Part shown: piece after piece, positions 12,783-23,799 of the stretch
How the letters are laid out: each line of letters begins with the position of its first letter
How positions within the stretch are numbered: position 1 is the first letter of the stretch
DNA from: Populus alba
Lineage: Eukaryota; Streptophyta; Magnoliopsida; Malpighiales; Salicaceae
DNA: 64,000 bases
Direction of reading: 5' to 3'
Assembly: GCF_005239225.2 (NCBI RefSeq)
Contig: NC_133284.1
Location: 36,532,758 to 36,596,757 of the forward strand
The notes under the pieces: generated by a model
The model's database searches: none
What the model saw: only the letters and a program-made list of their open reading frames with translations
What the model was told of the DNA's origin: nothing
Position numbers and translations under genes: made by a program

Positions 12783-12950
12783 TATACTTGTATTTTTAAA
12801 ATTGTTTTTTTTTTTAATAATTAATTTTTTTTATATGTTTTGAATTGTTTTGATGCACCAATCTTAAAATTAATTTTTTTAAAATTAAAAATAATATTAT
12901 TTTAATATATAACATAAAAAAATTTTAAAAATCAACCATAATTCATATAT
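12783..12950. mobile_element. AT-rich MITE, copy 4 (nested)
   Basis: Carries the TTTTGATGCACCAATCTTAA variant of the core between poly-T and TTTTAATATATAACATAAAA tracts. It lies inside the Stowaway-like element. Confidence 0.4.
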
Positions 12951-13012
12951 TTTAATCACGTCAATCGGTTCTGTGCATAGATTGTAACATATATTTTAAA
13001 AAATATTATACA

Positions 13013-13110
13013 CCGTCAATTCTACGGTGCAATGGAGCCCGACAGGTCAATCACTGTCTTACACTTTCAATTCTACGGTGCACTGGAGCCCGACAAGTCA
13101 ATCACTCTCC
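13013..13110. repeat. two-copy tandem repeat, about 53 bp
   Basis: TCAATTCTACGGTGCAATGG then AGCCCGACAGGTCAATCACT is followed at once by TCAATTCTACGGTGCACTGG and AGCCCGACAAGTCAATCACT. The two copies differ at only a few sites. CACCG...CGGTG at the left edge could form a short stem. Confidence 0.75.
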
Positions 13111-13792
13111 TTGTATTTTCTTCTACAAAGACGTCAGCTGTCAGGTAAATACTCTGCCTCTTTATTCCGCAGGATCGTTTTCTATCTACGTTGGCATGCG
13201 TTTTTTTAGCCCTGAACTCATATTTGATTGAATATATATTAATTTATGGGTAAAAAAGGAATAACACATTATAGTTGATATTAACTAATAAATTAATTGA
13301 TGTTTCTTAAAAATTGAATTTTTTTTTTTTTGTAAAATTGCGGGATGGAGGGAGTAGATAATATTTATAAACTTTTAAAATAAGAGAAATAATATTAAAA
13401 AAGTAACTCAAAAAGATTGATCAATTTGAATAATAAAGTTAATTTTGTTCATGTATGAATAAATAATCATATCCTTTTTTTTTTTTAATTTTCCCCTAAT
13501 TTGTAAAGTTTTTAACTTAACTATTCCTTTTCATATATAATAAATAAGGACATTTTAGATGGAAAATGGAGTTTTAATAATGTTTTCATTCGATCTTATC
13601 CTTTTCACTATATCTTTAAGGATTGTCCTGCAAACCGAATTTAGCCCCCCTAATCTTGATTGTCATTAGATAATGAGTAATATTTTTATTATTAAATAAC
13701 GTTCTCTCTCAATTCCATAAGAAAGTGTTCCTTGAAAGTTATATGGTTTATTTATTAAATTATTAGAAAAAATTAAAAAAAATGGATTTTTT

Positions 13793-13985
13793 AGTGATAT
13801 TTAAAAGTGCTGTAGTCAATGTACTTTTTCATTTCAAAACACATTAAAATAATATTTTTTTTAAAAAAAATTTATTTATAACATCAGCATATCAAAATAA
13901 TTAAAAATATCAAAAAATATATTAATTTAAATAAAAAATTAATTTTTTTTTAAATACTTTTCAATCACATTACCAAACACTTTAT
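13793..13985. mobile_element. AT-rich MITE, copy 5
   Basis: AAAACACATTAAAATAATAT leads into a poly-T/A core with AACATCAGCATATCAAAATA. The right edge is CTTTTCAATCACATTACCAA. Confidence 0.5.
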
Positions 13986-14644
13986 TTTCTCTATGCCTAC
14001 CCTATTGAACGAAATTCTAATCTAACTTTAAAAACAAACTATTGATTAATTAAAATATGTAATATATCGTGTAAAGGACATGTAATTATTGAATCGAGAG
14101 AAAAGTATAATGGTATTAAGACTTTATTGATTATTTTATTTTTATTTTCAAAAGCTTTATATTTTTGTAAGAAAAAGGAGAAGAAAAACAAATCATAATT
14201 GCGCTACAACCGGCTCAGCTGGGACCCTCGTAATTCTACGGAATCAGAATTCTCCCTTTTCTTCTCTGGAAAGATGGAAGAAAGGAACTAAACAGTTCAA
14301 AGGAATCCACATTTAAAATAGCAACTTGTACATGCATAACATTGAATTTCTGTGTAGCATTTTATCATTCTTGCTCAAAAGTTCAAAATGATCTCTCTTT
14401 TTTCCCAATATTCACAGCATTGAGATATCTACGAATCCCTCCGAAGACATATAATTAATCCTCCACTATTTGACGAAGAATCAGACCAATCCAGCCACAT
14501 GACTCGATGAACACTTGACAGCTATCCGAGAATATAGCAGTACACAGCACCAGCCATGGATATATCAGAAGATACAACGTAAAGCCAGAATTAGTAGCTT
14601 ATCTTTTGGTTTTTACCATGTCTATTTTTTATAACGTAGTACAG

Positions 14645-14800
14645 TGTTGTGTTTTCGTAAAAGTATTTTTTAATATTTTTTTAGTTTTTAACACCAACAT
14701 ATCAAAATTATCAAAAATCAGCATTACTTTGAAGTTTTTTTTAAAAAATAAAACATTTTAAAAATAGATTGAACCACAAATCAAACAGAATTTAAAATGT
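14645..14800. mobile_element. AT-rich MITE, copy 6
   Basis: Left GTGTTTTCGTAAAAGTATTT, core AACACCAACATATCAAAATT, right AAACATTTTAAAAATAGATT. It lies immediately 3' of the MIR171 hairpin in the direction of that gene. Confidence 0.5.
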
Positions 14801-14821
14801 CAAAATCTTTTATGTGATAGA

Positions 14822-14925
14822 TAGAGATTTAATGCGATATTGGCACGGCTCAATCAGATGAAAGAACCCAACCATTGAGTGCTTTGATTTGATTGAGCTT
14901 TGCCAACATCAAATTTCCACCGAGG
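14822..14925 (-). ncRNA. MIR171: MIR171 precursor hairpin
   Basis: The minus strand at 14856-14836 is a 21-nt miR171-family sequence, starting TGATTGAGCCGTG and ending CCAATATC. On the 5' arm, 14910-14890 (GATGTTGG...GCTCAATCA) pairs with it along all 21 positions except a two-nucleotide internal loop, with one G-U pair. The arms are separated by a 33-nt terminal loop (14889-14857). This single, 3'-arm guide and short loop are the normal MIR171 layout. Known family role: guiding cleavage of GRAS-domain HAM/SCL6-type transcription factor mRNAs in shoot development. Which family member this is cannot be settled here. Expression is not shown by sequence, but the upstream TATA and leader support a live gene. 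Confidence 0.93.
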
Positions 14926-15175
14926 ATCATCCGATACACAATGACGTTGATGAAGAAATTGAAAGAAGAGAATCAAACGATAGCTCCTGTAAAGGATATG
15001 CACATTTCATGCGCATGCGTCGCCGCCCGCCAGAATGGAGTCTCCCCCGTGTGCCGCCGCTCCTAGCATTGATCAAGATTATCGAAGAACATGAAAGGCA
15101 TGCGAGTGGTGGTCGAGTGGAGAAGACAGAGAGAAAGGGAAAAACAAGAATGATAAAGAGGGGGGCAAAGAATGG
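14926..15175 (-). ncRNA. likely 5' part of the MIR171 primary transcript
   Basis: Between the TATA box and the hairpin lies a CT-rich leader on the minus strand (about 15170-15105), typical of plant 5' leaders. The first ATG after the TATA box is at 15101. It opens a 12-codon ORF (to 15063) reading MPFMFFDNLDQC. The first-ORF position matches that of reported pri-miRNA-encoded peptides (miPEPs), but no conservation can be judged from one sequence. The transcription start is estimated from TATA spacing only. Confidence 0.5.
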
Positions 15176-15196
15176 TTGGGACGTCCAAATATGTGC

Positions 15197-15207
15197 CTTA
15201 TATAGCT
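15197..15207 (-). promoter_or_regulatory. TATA box of the MIR171 gene
   Basis: The minus strand reads GCTATATAAGG, a strong plant TATA box, about 290 bp upstream of the miRNA* arm. It is followed by the CT-rich leader. Confidence 0.7.
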
Positions 15208-15214
15208 AGGAAAG

Positions 15215-15700
15215 CAGTGGGATCGATGCATTCTCAATTTGTGAATTTGGTTTTATAAAATAGTGATTGCTTTTTTTTGTTTCTACTATTACACCTAACG
15301 ATATTAAGCATAAAAAAAGTAGATAAAAATTATACAGATCGTCATAATTATTTGTTATATAATTATTCATAATTGATATTAAATATGAGATTAGTTACTT
15401 TTTCTTCGCGGCCCCTGGGTTGTGGCTCGCTAGTTTACTTGCTCATCTTCAAGAACTGCCTATTAAATCTCTGCAACTTATTTTCCCACAATCTTAGAGC
15501 TCATTTCCCTCTCTATCCTCACAAATACATCTTTCATCGATCCCCTGTTCTTACTGTATCCACTCACTATTAGCAAGACGCACATGTTTTTCTATGTTAA
15601 ATAACTTTATAAATATAGAAATCCATAAATTCTCTCATCAACATAGACTCTGCAGTCGGAGAGGCTTTGAAGAATAATTATGGTATTGGGTTGGCAATGG
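15215..15700. other. upstream flank of MIR171, no gene assigned
   Basis: The short frame at 15373-15573 has no recognisable domain. The tract may hold upstream control sequences for the MIR171 promoter, but no specific operator could be identified. Confidence 0.4.
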
Positions 15701-15743
15701 CGAACACATCCACTTCTAGACAGACAAATGGTTATGTGGTGGG

Positions 15744-16036
15744 ATGTTAAAAGATCTCTATATTTCCACTGCTACTTTCATAGCATATTTCTTATCTCGA
15801 GCTTCTCCTGTTTATTTCTTATTTGGAGCTTTCCTATTCTTAACTGTAAGCCCTAAATTCCTTTATAGCACGGAATGTTATAACTCTATCCCTATTTTTC
15901 TTGTCCTCGGCACCTTCACCATGCTTGTTGGATATGGAGATGTACGTTTCAGATCAGTAGCAGTGGAGGCCACGCTGGAGAAGACGCCTACAGCTATCAG
16001 AAGAGGAGCAATTACAGAGCAGAACTCAAGTGCTAA
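15744..16036 (+). CDS. possible two-exon small protein, unrecognised
   Basis: A frame from ATG 15744 encodes a hydrophobic segment (ending FLFGAFLFLT) up to a good donor CT|GTAAGC at 15846. A possible acceptor ACGTTTCAG at 15944-15952 leads to an exon that stays in phase. It encodes a polar, Gly/Ser/Tyr-rich tail (ISSSGGHAGEDAYSYQKRSN...) ending in TAA at 16036. The joined product would be 61 residues with one or two membrane helices. Unspliced, the frame also stays open to 16055, so splicing is not proven. No family is recognised. The tail reads more like protein in the spliced frame, which is the main reason to list it. Confidence 0.25.
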
Positions 16037-16154
16037 GTGGTCTAACTCTACATGAAAACATATATAATATAAGAATGCGAGGAGGAGAAGCAATGGTGCT
16101 TATACTGTCAAGTCCATAAGTGAATTAGTTGATAACATCTCTTCTCTGGTGAAT

Positions 16155-16365
16155 TTTAGTGTGATTGTAGTTGTTTTTTAAATAATATTTTGTATTAAAA
16201 TATATGTTAATGATTTTTTTTATTTCTTTAAATTATTTTTAACATTAATATATTAAAAAAAATTAAAAAAACTAAAATCATATTAATTTAAAATTAATAA
16301 AAAAATAAAAACAATTTAATTTTTTTTAAAAAAAACTTTTAAAATATAAAAATAAACAGGCCTGG
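16155..16365. mobile_element. AT-rich MITE, copy 7
   Basis: Left TGTAGTTGTTTTTTAAATAA, core AACATTAATATATTAAAAAA, right AAACTTTTAAAATATAAAAA. Confidence 0.5.
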
Positions 16366-16369
16366 AGAA

Positions 16370-17135
16370 AACACCCATATGGCCACACAACATACACAAC
16401 ATGCAGGCAAAAGAGCAGCTGAGAACTTTGAAGGTAATTCACTGTATATTAGGCCCAACAAGGTTATCAACACTGTGGTCCATTAATTTTATTGCAAAGG
16501 CAGCCCACCATTTTTCAACCATTTCATGTGCAATTTGTTTCTCCAAAGAGAGAAATGAGTTTGGTTAGATAACGTACATAAGCTGATTATAGATGGTTTC
16601 CTCTTCTCTTTTAGTGCTAGAGAAAGGTAGCATCACTAGAATAACTCCAATGCCGCAATAAGTATGTGTTCTTCTTCAATTATTTCATACCTACAATAAC
16701 TATGCAAAAAATAAATCACGAAATGAAAAAACATGTGCCAATAAAATGTCTCAATAAAAAAAAATGTAGTGATAAAATGAATAAGAGGTACGTTATGATT
16801 AAGGCTCTTTTAATAAGATTATTAATAATAGAAAGAAAGCTCAACTAACGAGAACTAGTCAAGAAGAATGTTGATTGCTATTTCTGGCAGATGCAGAATA
16901 TTAAGGTTTTTTGCGGGGCAAATTAATCAACAATGTTAATAATGTGATTGTGCATATGTTATATTTAAAAGTATATAAACTCTAATATTTATTGATTCAA
17001 TGTATACAAAAATAAAAGGTGTATTATTGAGAGTAAGTTCTCTTTCTAGATGAACCCTCTACATCAACCCTCTACATCAACTTAGTGTATTTTGAAAAGA
17101 AAAAAATTTCATGGGTGCTAGTCCCGAGATTTAAA
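16370..17135. other. intergenic DNA between MITE and CACTA element
   Basis: The tract 16370-16560 has more balanced composition but holds no frame with a recognisable product. A doubled AACCCTCTACATC sits at about 17053-17078. No RNA gene is seen. Confidence 0.4.
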
Positions 17136-17549
17136 TCTTACACTATCAGAAAATCTATGAATTCAAATGGAATCATCAATGGATTTTTTTTCTATCGGCA
17201 TTTTGGGGTAATATTTATCAACCAAATTTTTTTCATCGCTAACTTCGTAGGTATTTACCGACATAAATATTTTATCGATATATATCAAGGGAATCCCAGT
17301 CGGAATAGAAGGAATTTTAAAAAACCACACAGAACGATGACATGTAAGATTTTGTAGATGTTTTTACTGATAAAATTACAATTGGATTCAAATAAGGAAG
17401 CTTGTACAGTGACGAGTCACTTATACCAAAAGAATTGCCAATGGATTGACAAACAAAAAAATTCTATTAGTAAATCCATCAATAATAGTTAATATATGAC
17501 CCTCCTCTCCCCTATTTCTCATTTTTCCTTAAAAAAAAAACCCTCTACA

Positions 17550-17640
17550 ACTATATAAACAACCCTTTATCCCTCCTCATCTTAAAACAACTCATCATTC
17601 CTCAATTTTTCCAGTCACAAAAGCACTCTGTTTGACAGCA
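17550..17640 (+). promoter_or_regulatory. putative promoter of the CACTA TNP2-like gene
   Basis: A TATA motif (ACTATATAAACAACC, from 17549) is followed about 30 bp on by a C/T-rich leader. It lies 0.6 kb upstream of the transposase relic. Confidence 0.4.
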
Positions 17641-18164
17641 TATGTGTTTTAATCGAAATTTTATTGTGAATTTTTCATTTTAAGTAAGTAAATCTATCAT
17701 TTTTTTTTAAATTTGAACACAATTTTACAATGTTAATTTTTTTATTGCATATTTTTGTAGTATATGTATTTTGTTTGGGTGTTTACTTATTTTATTATTT
17801 TTTTAAAACAAACTTGTTGTATGGATTTAAGATTTTATACATGTAATGGTTTGTTTTAGATTTTGTAATGTTGTATTTGTTTGTAAATTGTTGAAATTTA
17901 TGTCAAATTACCGACTTAAGTGTGTTGTGATAAAATAAATAATGGCTTGTTTAACAGGCCCGCTTTATATTTTGTCAATTTGATTGCCCAGTTGTAGTTT
18001 CCGTAAATTAATATGTACAAATTTTTATGTATGTAGATAATTAATAATGGATTAAGAGAAGTATTAAAGTAGGTTGGATAATCTTGAGCCAAACTAATAT
18101 TTTTTTTACAAATTTATTTACTTAACGTAGTTAATTAATACATGACATAACATCAATCACATGA

Positions 18165-19975
18165 TGCAATGGATAGAGTAATGATGTTTTCTTCCGACAG
18201 TGAAGCATGTAGATACTTTAACAATGTGCATTCTCAGTTTTCAATTGACTTAAGAAACGTGTGTCTTGGGTTATGTACAGACATATTCAATCCATTCGGG
18301 TAATTTGATGTTCCTTATTTTTGTTGGTCAGTTATACTTATAGTTTATAACTTGCCGTCGAGAATGTGTATGAGGCTGAATTTCATATTTTTATATACGG
18401 CCATACCTGGTCCTAATAGTCCAGACCAAAATATAGATGTTTATCTTCGACCATTGATTGATGAGTTGACACGGTTGTGGTCCTCTTGGGCTTTAACTTA
18501 TGATGTATCGACGAAACAAAATTTTCTTACGAGAGCAACTTTAATGCGGACTATCAATTATTTTATGGCTTATGGAATGGTTTATAGTTGGAGCACGCAT
18601 GAAAAACTAGCATGTTCATACTGTATGAAAAATATCAAGGCATTTATGTTAACAAATAGGGGTAAAGCATTTTTTTTACTACGATCGTCATTTCTTGCCA
18701 ACGGATCACGGGTATAAAACGAACAAAAAGGATTATATGTCGTGATGTCAAAGTACGGTGACATTGTGTTTGGTTTCCAATATAGTAAGCAGAAGTTTTT
18801 TAGTTTTGGTTTGATCTATAATTGGGTAAAGCGAAGTTTTTTTTGGAAGCTTTCTTATTGGAAGACCAATCTCCTCCATCATAACCTTGATATCATGCAC
18901 ATATAAAAGAACGTGTTTGAAAACATTTTCAACACAACCATGAATGTAAAGGAGAAGACAAAAGACAACATTAAAGATATAATGAATATAACGTTGTTTT
19001 GTCACCTTAAAAATATAGAGTTGATTTATGCTGGGTCATGGGTTGCAAAGCCTAAAACAAGTTTTACCTTATAAAAGAATGTATAACTATTAGTCTACTA
19101 ATGACTTAAGAGTTCGTGTTTTCCTGATGGACATGCGTCGAACATATCAAGGTTGGTTAGTTTGGGATTGGAGATTGTATGGAATAAAGAATCATTACTA
19201 TCACATGTTTATGCAAACCCTCATTTCATTAGCTTATCGTGATTTATTGTCAAAAGGGATATGGGATGCAGTCACATATCCCTTTTGACATGCGTCGAAC
19301 ATATCAAGGTTGGTTAGTTTGGGATTGGAGATTGTATGGAATAAAGAATCATTACTATCACATGTTTATGCAAACCCTCATTTCATTAGCTTATCGTGAT
19401 TTATTGTCAAAAGGGATATGGGATGCAGTCACGAAGATTAGTAATTTCTTTAGAGATATATGATCTAACAAGTTGTAGACACAGCACATTAAGAGGCTTG
19501 AAATGAATACCATCGAGACAATATGTAAACTTAAGATGATATTTTCTACATCGTTTTTTGACTTGATGGAGTATCTACCCATATATTTACCGTATGAGGC
19601 AAACGTTTGAGGCTTAGTCTAGTATAGATGGATGTATACATTCGAAAGGTTAGAAATTATACATATAACATAATTAAAAATGTATTTTCATTGTTTTTCA
19701 TAATTGAAAACATTTGTTTAATTCCATGCATGTACTTGTTCAACCTTTAGAAAAAAAAATTAAAAACGAGACGCATGTTAAAGCTTTGACATGTAAGGCC
19801 TACATACGAAGGGTGTTGTTCCCATTCCCCTTGCACTATTCACTGTGCACACCACTAATGGAAATATCGATGGACATGAACTGTCGGTGTATTCCAGAGG
19901 TGAAGAAAACTATTTCTCTTCTCATGCCGGTGATGACAATTAAAGTCTACTAAGTGAGTGGCAGGTTCCCATGGG
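18165..19975 (+). pseudogene. TNP2-like transposase (Transposase_21 / DUF4218) relic
   Basis: Translated pieces in order: DSEACRYFNNVHSQFSIDLR (about 18199-18258), then NVCLGLCTDIFNPFG. Then comes the family-diagnostic IPGPNSPDQNIDVYLRPLID with LTRLW and a cysteine pair in KLACSYCMKNIKAF (18352-18714). A DUF4218-like part follows with YHMFMQTLISLAYRDLLSKG, FFDLMEYLPIYLPYEA and RWMYTFERL (19200-19655). Stops and frameshifts separate the pieces, and an exact 146-bp duplication disrupts the second part. In intact elements this protein catalyses excision at the CACTA ends. This copy cannot make it. Confidence 0.85.
19130..19432. repeat. exact 146-bp direct duplication with inverted filler
   Basis: Bases 19130-19275 and 19287-19432 are identical by eye. 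They are separated by 11 bp (ATATCCCTTTT) that are the reverse complement of AAAAGGGATAT found inside the copy. The event lies in the transposase relic. Confidence 0.9.
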
Positions 19976-20199
19976 AATTACCTACAGACTGGGAATTCCA
20001 ACACATTTGAAATTAATGCATCTCTGATTGTGTGTACTATTTATAGTTTTACCAATAAAATCATGGATGGACCTCGAAAAATCTAGAGGGTTTTTTGAAA
20101 ATTTTAATGCGAAATAAAAATTGCAAGATGAATTTACCGAGAGAATCACTAATGGAATAATTTAAAATAATAATATTTAATATTTCATCGGTGATTTCC

Positions 20200-20345
20200 T
20201 CGGTAAAAAATAGTATAAAACCCAACAAGGATACTAGAACTTCATTTTTTTTTCTCTCATTCTCACAATCACTCTCACTCTCTCAAATCCTTTCCTCTTC
20301 CGCTCATCACTACAATTGTAGTTCCACATAGTAGAATTTAAGGTT
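20200..20345 (+). promoter_or_regulatory. putative promoter of the second CACTA gene
   Basis: CGGTGATTTCCTCGGTAAAA (20188-20207) resembles subterminal repeats. It is followed by GTATAAAACCC and a long CT-rich leader (20246-20320), then intron-like AT-rich DNA leading to the second transposase relic. Confidence 0.35.
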
Positions 20346-21399
20346 TTTTCTCTCAACACAATTAACAAGTATATATGGTGAATGTTTTGATGTATTTTCT
20401 TCTTATTTTTCTTTTCTTCGGTTTATTAACAATATTTTTTTTTATATCACATATAGATAAACTCTGAAAGTAAGCCTGTTATTAAGGTAAGAATTTTTCA
20501 TTCCTAAACCCTATATTTGTTTTTCTATTTTATTGTCTACATTGTAATAATATTTTATTGTTTTGTTGAATTTTAATTGTTATTGTCAAATTTGTTGTAT
20601 AAATGTCAATTGAATATATAAGATTAAATTTAATTACAAAAAATTCTTGTCAATTTTGAATAAAATCATTATAACGTTGAAAATGAGATAAAATTGAATA
20701 ATCCAAAATTATTGGTAGAAATAAAATAAAATCAACTAGTTTGTGGCATATATATTGTATATTTGCAGGATTGAGAATTCTGGGTAGTTGTCGATATAGG
20801 GAAGATGTTGTTGAATTGTTTTTTTTTTTTTTAATCAAAATTGATTATGCAAATATTCATCAAATTTGTATAGATGCATAAGGGAAAATCAACTGCTCAT
20901 CGTGAGCACATGATCGCAACTATTTCTTCTAATAGTGATGATGACAATAACAAGTCATTAGTGCTGACCAAGAAGAGACACCTGCATCGATTCATGACGC
21001 TGCTCTTTGAGTGCGGTTCCATAACATAGAGGCCAGTATCTCCATCTCTCCACAACATGATTCATTCTACTGCAACTACGAGGTGCATTGGAAGGATGAC
21101 CTTTTAATATAAATTTGTTTTGCTTTGAGTTGTTATGTGTTTAACAATTTATGAACAACTAATATTTCATTAATTTTATCGATTTTCAGGTTTACAAACA
21201 TTGAGGTTGCTAAGGAATAACACTGGCATTTAAGTTATTGATGGAAATTCCATTGTTTTAAAAGAGCCAAGTTTTCAAACATTCTTATTGGAAACCTCAT
21301 GTCAATGCATGGTTTACAAGATTTAAGTTTAATGTTAATTCCTTTACTTTTATTGAAATTATTAATTTATTTTTTATAAATTGTTAATGCAAGGCTAAA

Positions 21400-22350
21400 T
21401 TTGAGTGGAATATAGCAAATGACAATGTTGCGAGGAGAGTTCGAGAGAATTACGGTGCAACTAGATAACATCGAAAAAACAATATGATATTTTTTTAAAA
21501 AATTAAATATTAAAATTTCATTTGTTGTTAACTCATATAGAATACGTTTGTACCATTTTGGTTGCATGATTTTTGGTATGAGGTGCAAAAATGTCTAAAA
21601 AATATGCTAGAAAACAATTCTACTAGGATGGAATGAAGTGACGATTTAGAAGGATTTCAGGCTGCCATACATTTGAAAAAAATACATGGGTAGAATATAT
21701 TCAATACGTGATGTTCGAGCATTTCACACGATACTCACAGTCCGATGTAGGGAACTAGAGCCAACAAATTCACGGTTCGGTTACCACGTACACTAGAGGC
21801 TCTGTTCCATTCATTTCCCATGCGAAGCGAATGATAAGATTAATTTTAATCACATCTATCTTTAATTAATTTGTTGTTATTTATAAATATATTTAACTTC
21901 TAATATTTTTTCTTACAGGCTACGGCTCTTGGAGGTAAGCCAAGCCTAATGGAGATTTTTATGAAGATGCACGTGCGGAGTGAAAAACGTTAAAAAGAGG
22001 TGCAACAATTCATCAACAACCGCGCTCAATACTTTGTGGTATGTTCGTTCTACCATTTTTTTTTTTAAAGTTATTATTTTCTTGAATTGAATTTGATGAT
22101 TTTATTTTTTATTTCCAGGAGACATATAACAGCTAGTTGAGGGAGATATACATGGACAATTCTTTGACCCACCTGGATTTCAATCTAGATTCATGGATGG
22201 AGGCAGGATCGTTTGGTGAACTTGATATAAATTTGGTGTACAGACTCTCTAACACTACGGTCGAGACCTTGCAGACGACCCGTAATGTCTCAACCATTGG
22301 GAGTTTGCAATCGATATCAAGCACCCAGTTTCAGGAGTTCGCAGCCTTGT
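21400..22350 (+). pseudogene. second CACTA transposase (Transposase_24-like) relic
   Basis: In-frame pieces include FVPFWLHDFWYEVQKCLKN (about 21540-21600) and GGKPSLMEIFMKMHVRSEKR (about 21935-21990). After an intron-like gap bounded by GTATGTTCG (22039) and TTCCAG (22119) comes MREIYMDNSLTHLDFNLDSW (from 22137), ending with TAG at 22350. Several internal stops make it non-functional. The family corresponds to the TNPA-side protein that binds subterminal repeats. A degenerate inverted copy of this part lies at 3.4-4.3 kb. Confidence 0.65.
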
Positions 22351-22973
22351 AGAAACATATGACCCATCTCACTGAAAAATATGAATGACTCTTTGTAGAT
22401 TAAGAAGAACTCTACCGATTGATCATGAATATGAGATCACAAATGGATGATACATGTGCACCTTCTTTTTTGCCCTATGATCCTGGGAACGACTAGCCTC
22501 CTCCTCCTCCAAAACTGACTTTGTTCTAGTTTAATTTTATTTGAACATATATATTTGTAATGAATATTGAAACCTCATTTGTATATGGTTTCCAATTGAT
22601 TAATAAAAATAGTTTATATTATACTTATTTCTAATACTATTAGTGGATTCTCTAATCTTGACAATTGATTTTATCTTTTATTAATACTCACATCAATATC
22701 ACATCTCAAAAGTTCTCTTCAACTCCTTTTTATTTATTGTTTATAATTTTATATAGTTCACCTCCATGTGATTCGACCACGGTCTTGCTGTGTTATTTAT
22801 TACTTCGACAATTCTGTATTTAGGATAATACATCAATCTTTTAATCGTGTTCAAAGAACCACTATTATTATTATTGAAAAAAAAATCATGATTATTTATT
22901 TTCTTCTATTTATATTTCATTTGTGGTATTGAAGCATTTTAATTCTCTTTTTGGAGAGATTTATAATTAGTGG

Positions 22974-23193
22974 CAGAGGTTGGATTGAAATTTGGGGACC
23001 GGGGGGTTGGCAAGCTAAAAAAGATCATGGCCATGGGAATATTACGAAATATTTTGAAAATTGGGGGAGGGGCTCGTATTAATTTTCAAGGGTCTAATAT
23101 AAAAACATGCCTAGACTTCAAGGATTAAAGTGATTTTATGAAAATATTGGGGACACAATGGTCTTCTCAACCATTGCTTACATGTCACCCCTG
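22974..23193. mobile_element. possible hAT-like MITE
   Basis: The ends CAGAGGTTGGA and TGTCACCCCTG are imperfect inverted repeats of the common plant CAGNGGCGG type. The interior has G-rich tracts (GGGGACCGGGGGG). I see no matching 8-bp target duplication, so the assignment is weak. Confidence 0.3.
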
Positions 23194-23199
23194 TTATGT

Positions 23200-23790
23200 T
23201 CGTATTGTATATTAGTATGGGATTTAAAAAATGCTTTAGAATCCTGTCCTCCAATTTTCATTTATTGTGCACTTATATTTCATATTTTCTTCTTTTAAAC
23301 CATTTTATTGTTTTTTTGATAAAAATATCCTTACAATAACCAATAAGTAAATAAATTGAACAACCATAAAAAAAAAAAAAAAAAGCTGAATAAACAAACT
23401 TTTCAAAGTTTGCTTTCATTATGGGTTTTGATTTTCTTTGAAGTTATTCATGTATTTATTAAAAAAATCATGAAAAAACTATGTTTATGTTCACAAAGAC
23501 TTATACATATGTGAGATCAGTTCGGCAAGATGTGGGTTTTCAAAATTTTATTAGTGTTTTTTTATATAAAATCGGGTGAAATCAAATAAAATTACGATTT
23601 TAAAACTGTTTTTACAATTTCATAAAAAATTCTATACTTCAGGCTCCAGCTCTCCAGCTCACATCAGCATGACCTTGAGTGTACCTTAAGAACTATACTT
23701 ATAGCATGACGTGTCCAAGTAAAGCTATAGAGACTATATTTATAGTATGACGTGGTCAAGTAAGAATCACTTATATTAATGGGTATTTGG
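23200..23790. other. gene-free stretch
   Basis: No coding signal. A short near-repeat ATAGCATGACGTGTCCAAGT / ATAGTATGACGTGGTCAAGT occurs at about 23701 and 23743. Confidence 0.5.
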
Positions 23791-23799
23791 CAGCTAGCA

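Larger units (their letters stand above)
12447..13356. mobile_element. Stowaway-like (Tc1/mariner) element with nested insertion
   Basis: The left end reads TA|CTCTCTCCATTTCAAA (12447) and the right end GCGGGATGGAGGGAG|TA (13356). These are inverted versions of the CTCCCTCCRTYCC Stowaway terminus with TA targets. The 0.9-kb span is longer than usual because it contains an AT-rich MITE (about 12783-12950) and a tandem duplication (13013-13110). No transposase is visible. Confidence 0.45.
17141..22650 (+). mobile_element. decayed CACTA (En/Spm) transposon
   Basis: The left end CACTATCAGAAAATC at 17141 has the CACTA terminus. It is followed by subterminal TATCGGCATTTT and ACCGACATAAATATTTTATC motifs. 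Inside, a Transposase_21/TNP2-like relic (18.17-19.97 kb) is followed by a second transposase relic (21.4-22.35 kb), the usual two-gene order. Promoter-like tracts with TATA motifs and CT-rich leaders precede each, at 17.55 and 20.21 kb. I could not find a matching right CACTA end; ATTAGTG near 22640 is weak. The right boundary is therefore approximate and truncation is possible. Confidence 0.7.

Noticed and set aside
14889..15209. 106-codon plus-strand open frame
   Set aside because: It begins next to the miRNA* arm and runs antisense over the leader and TATA box of the minus-strand MIR171 gene, which explains its length and composition.
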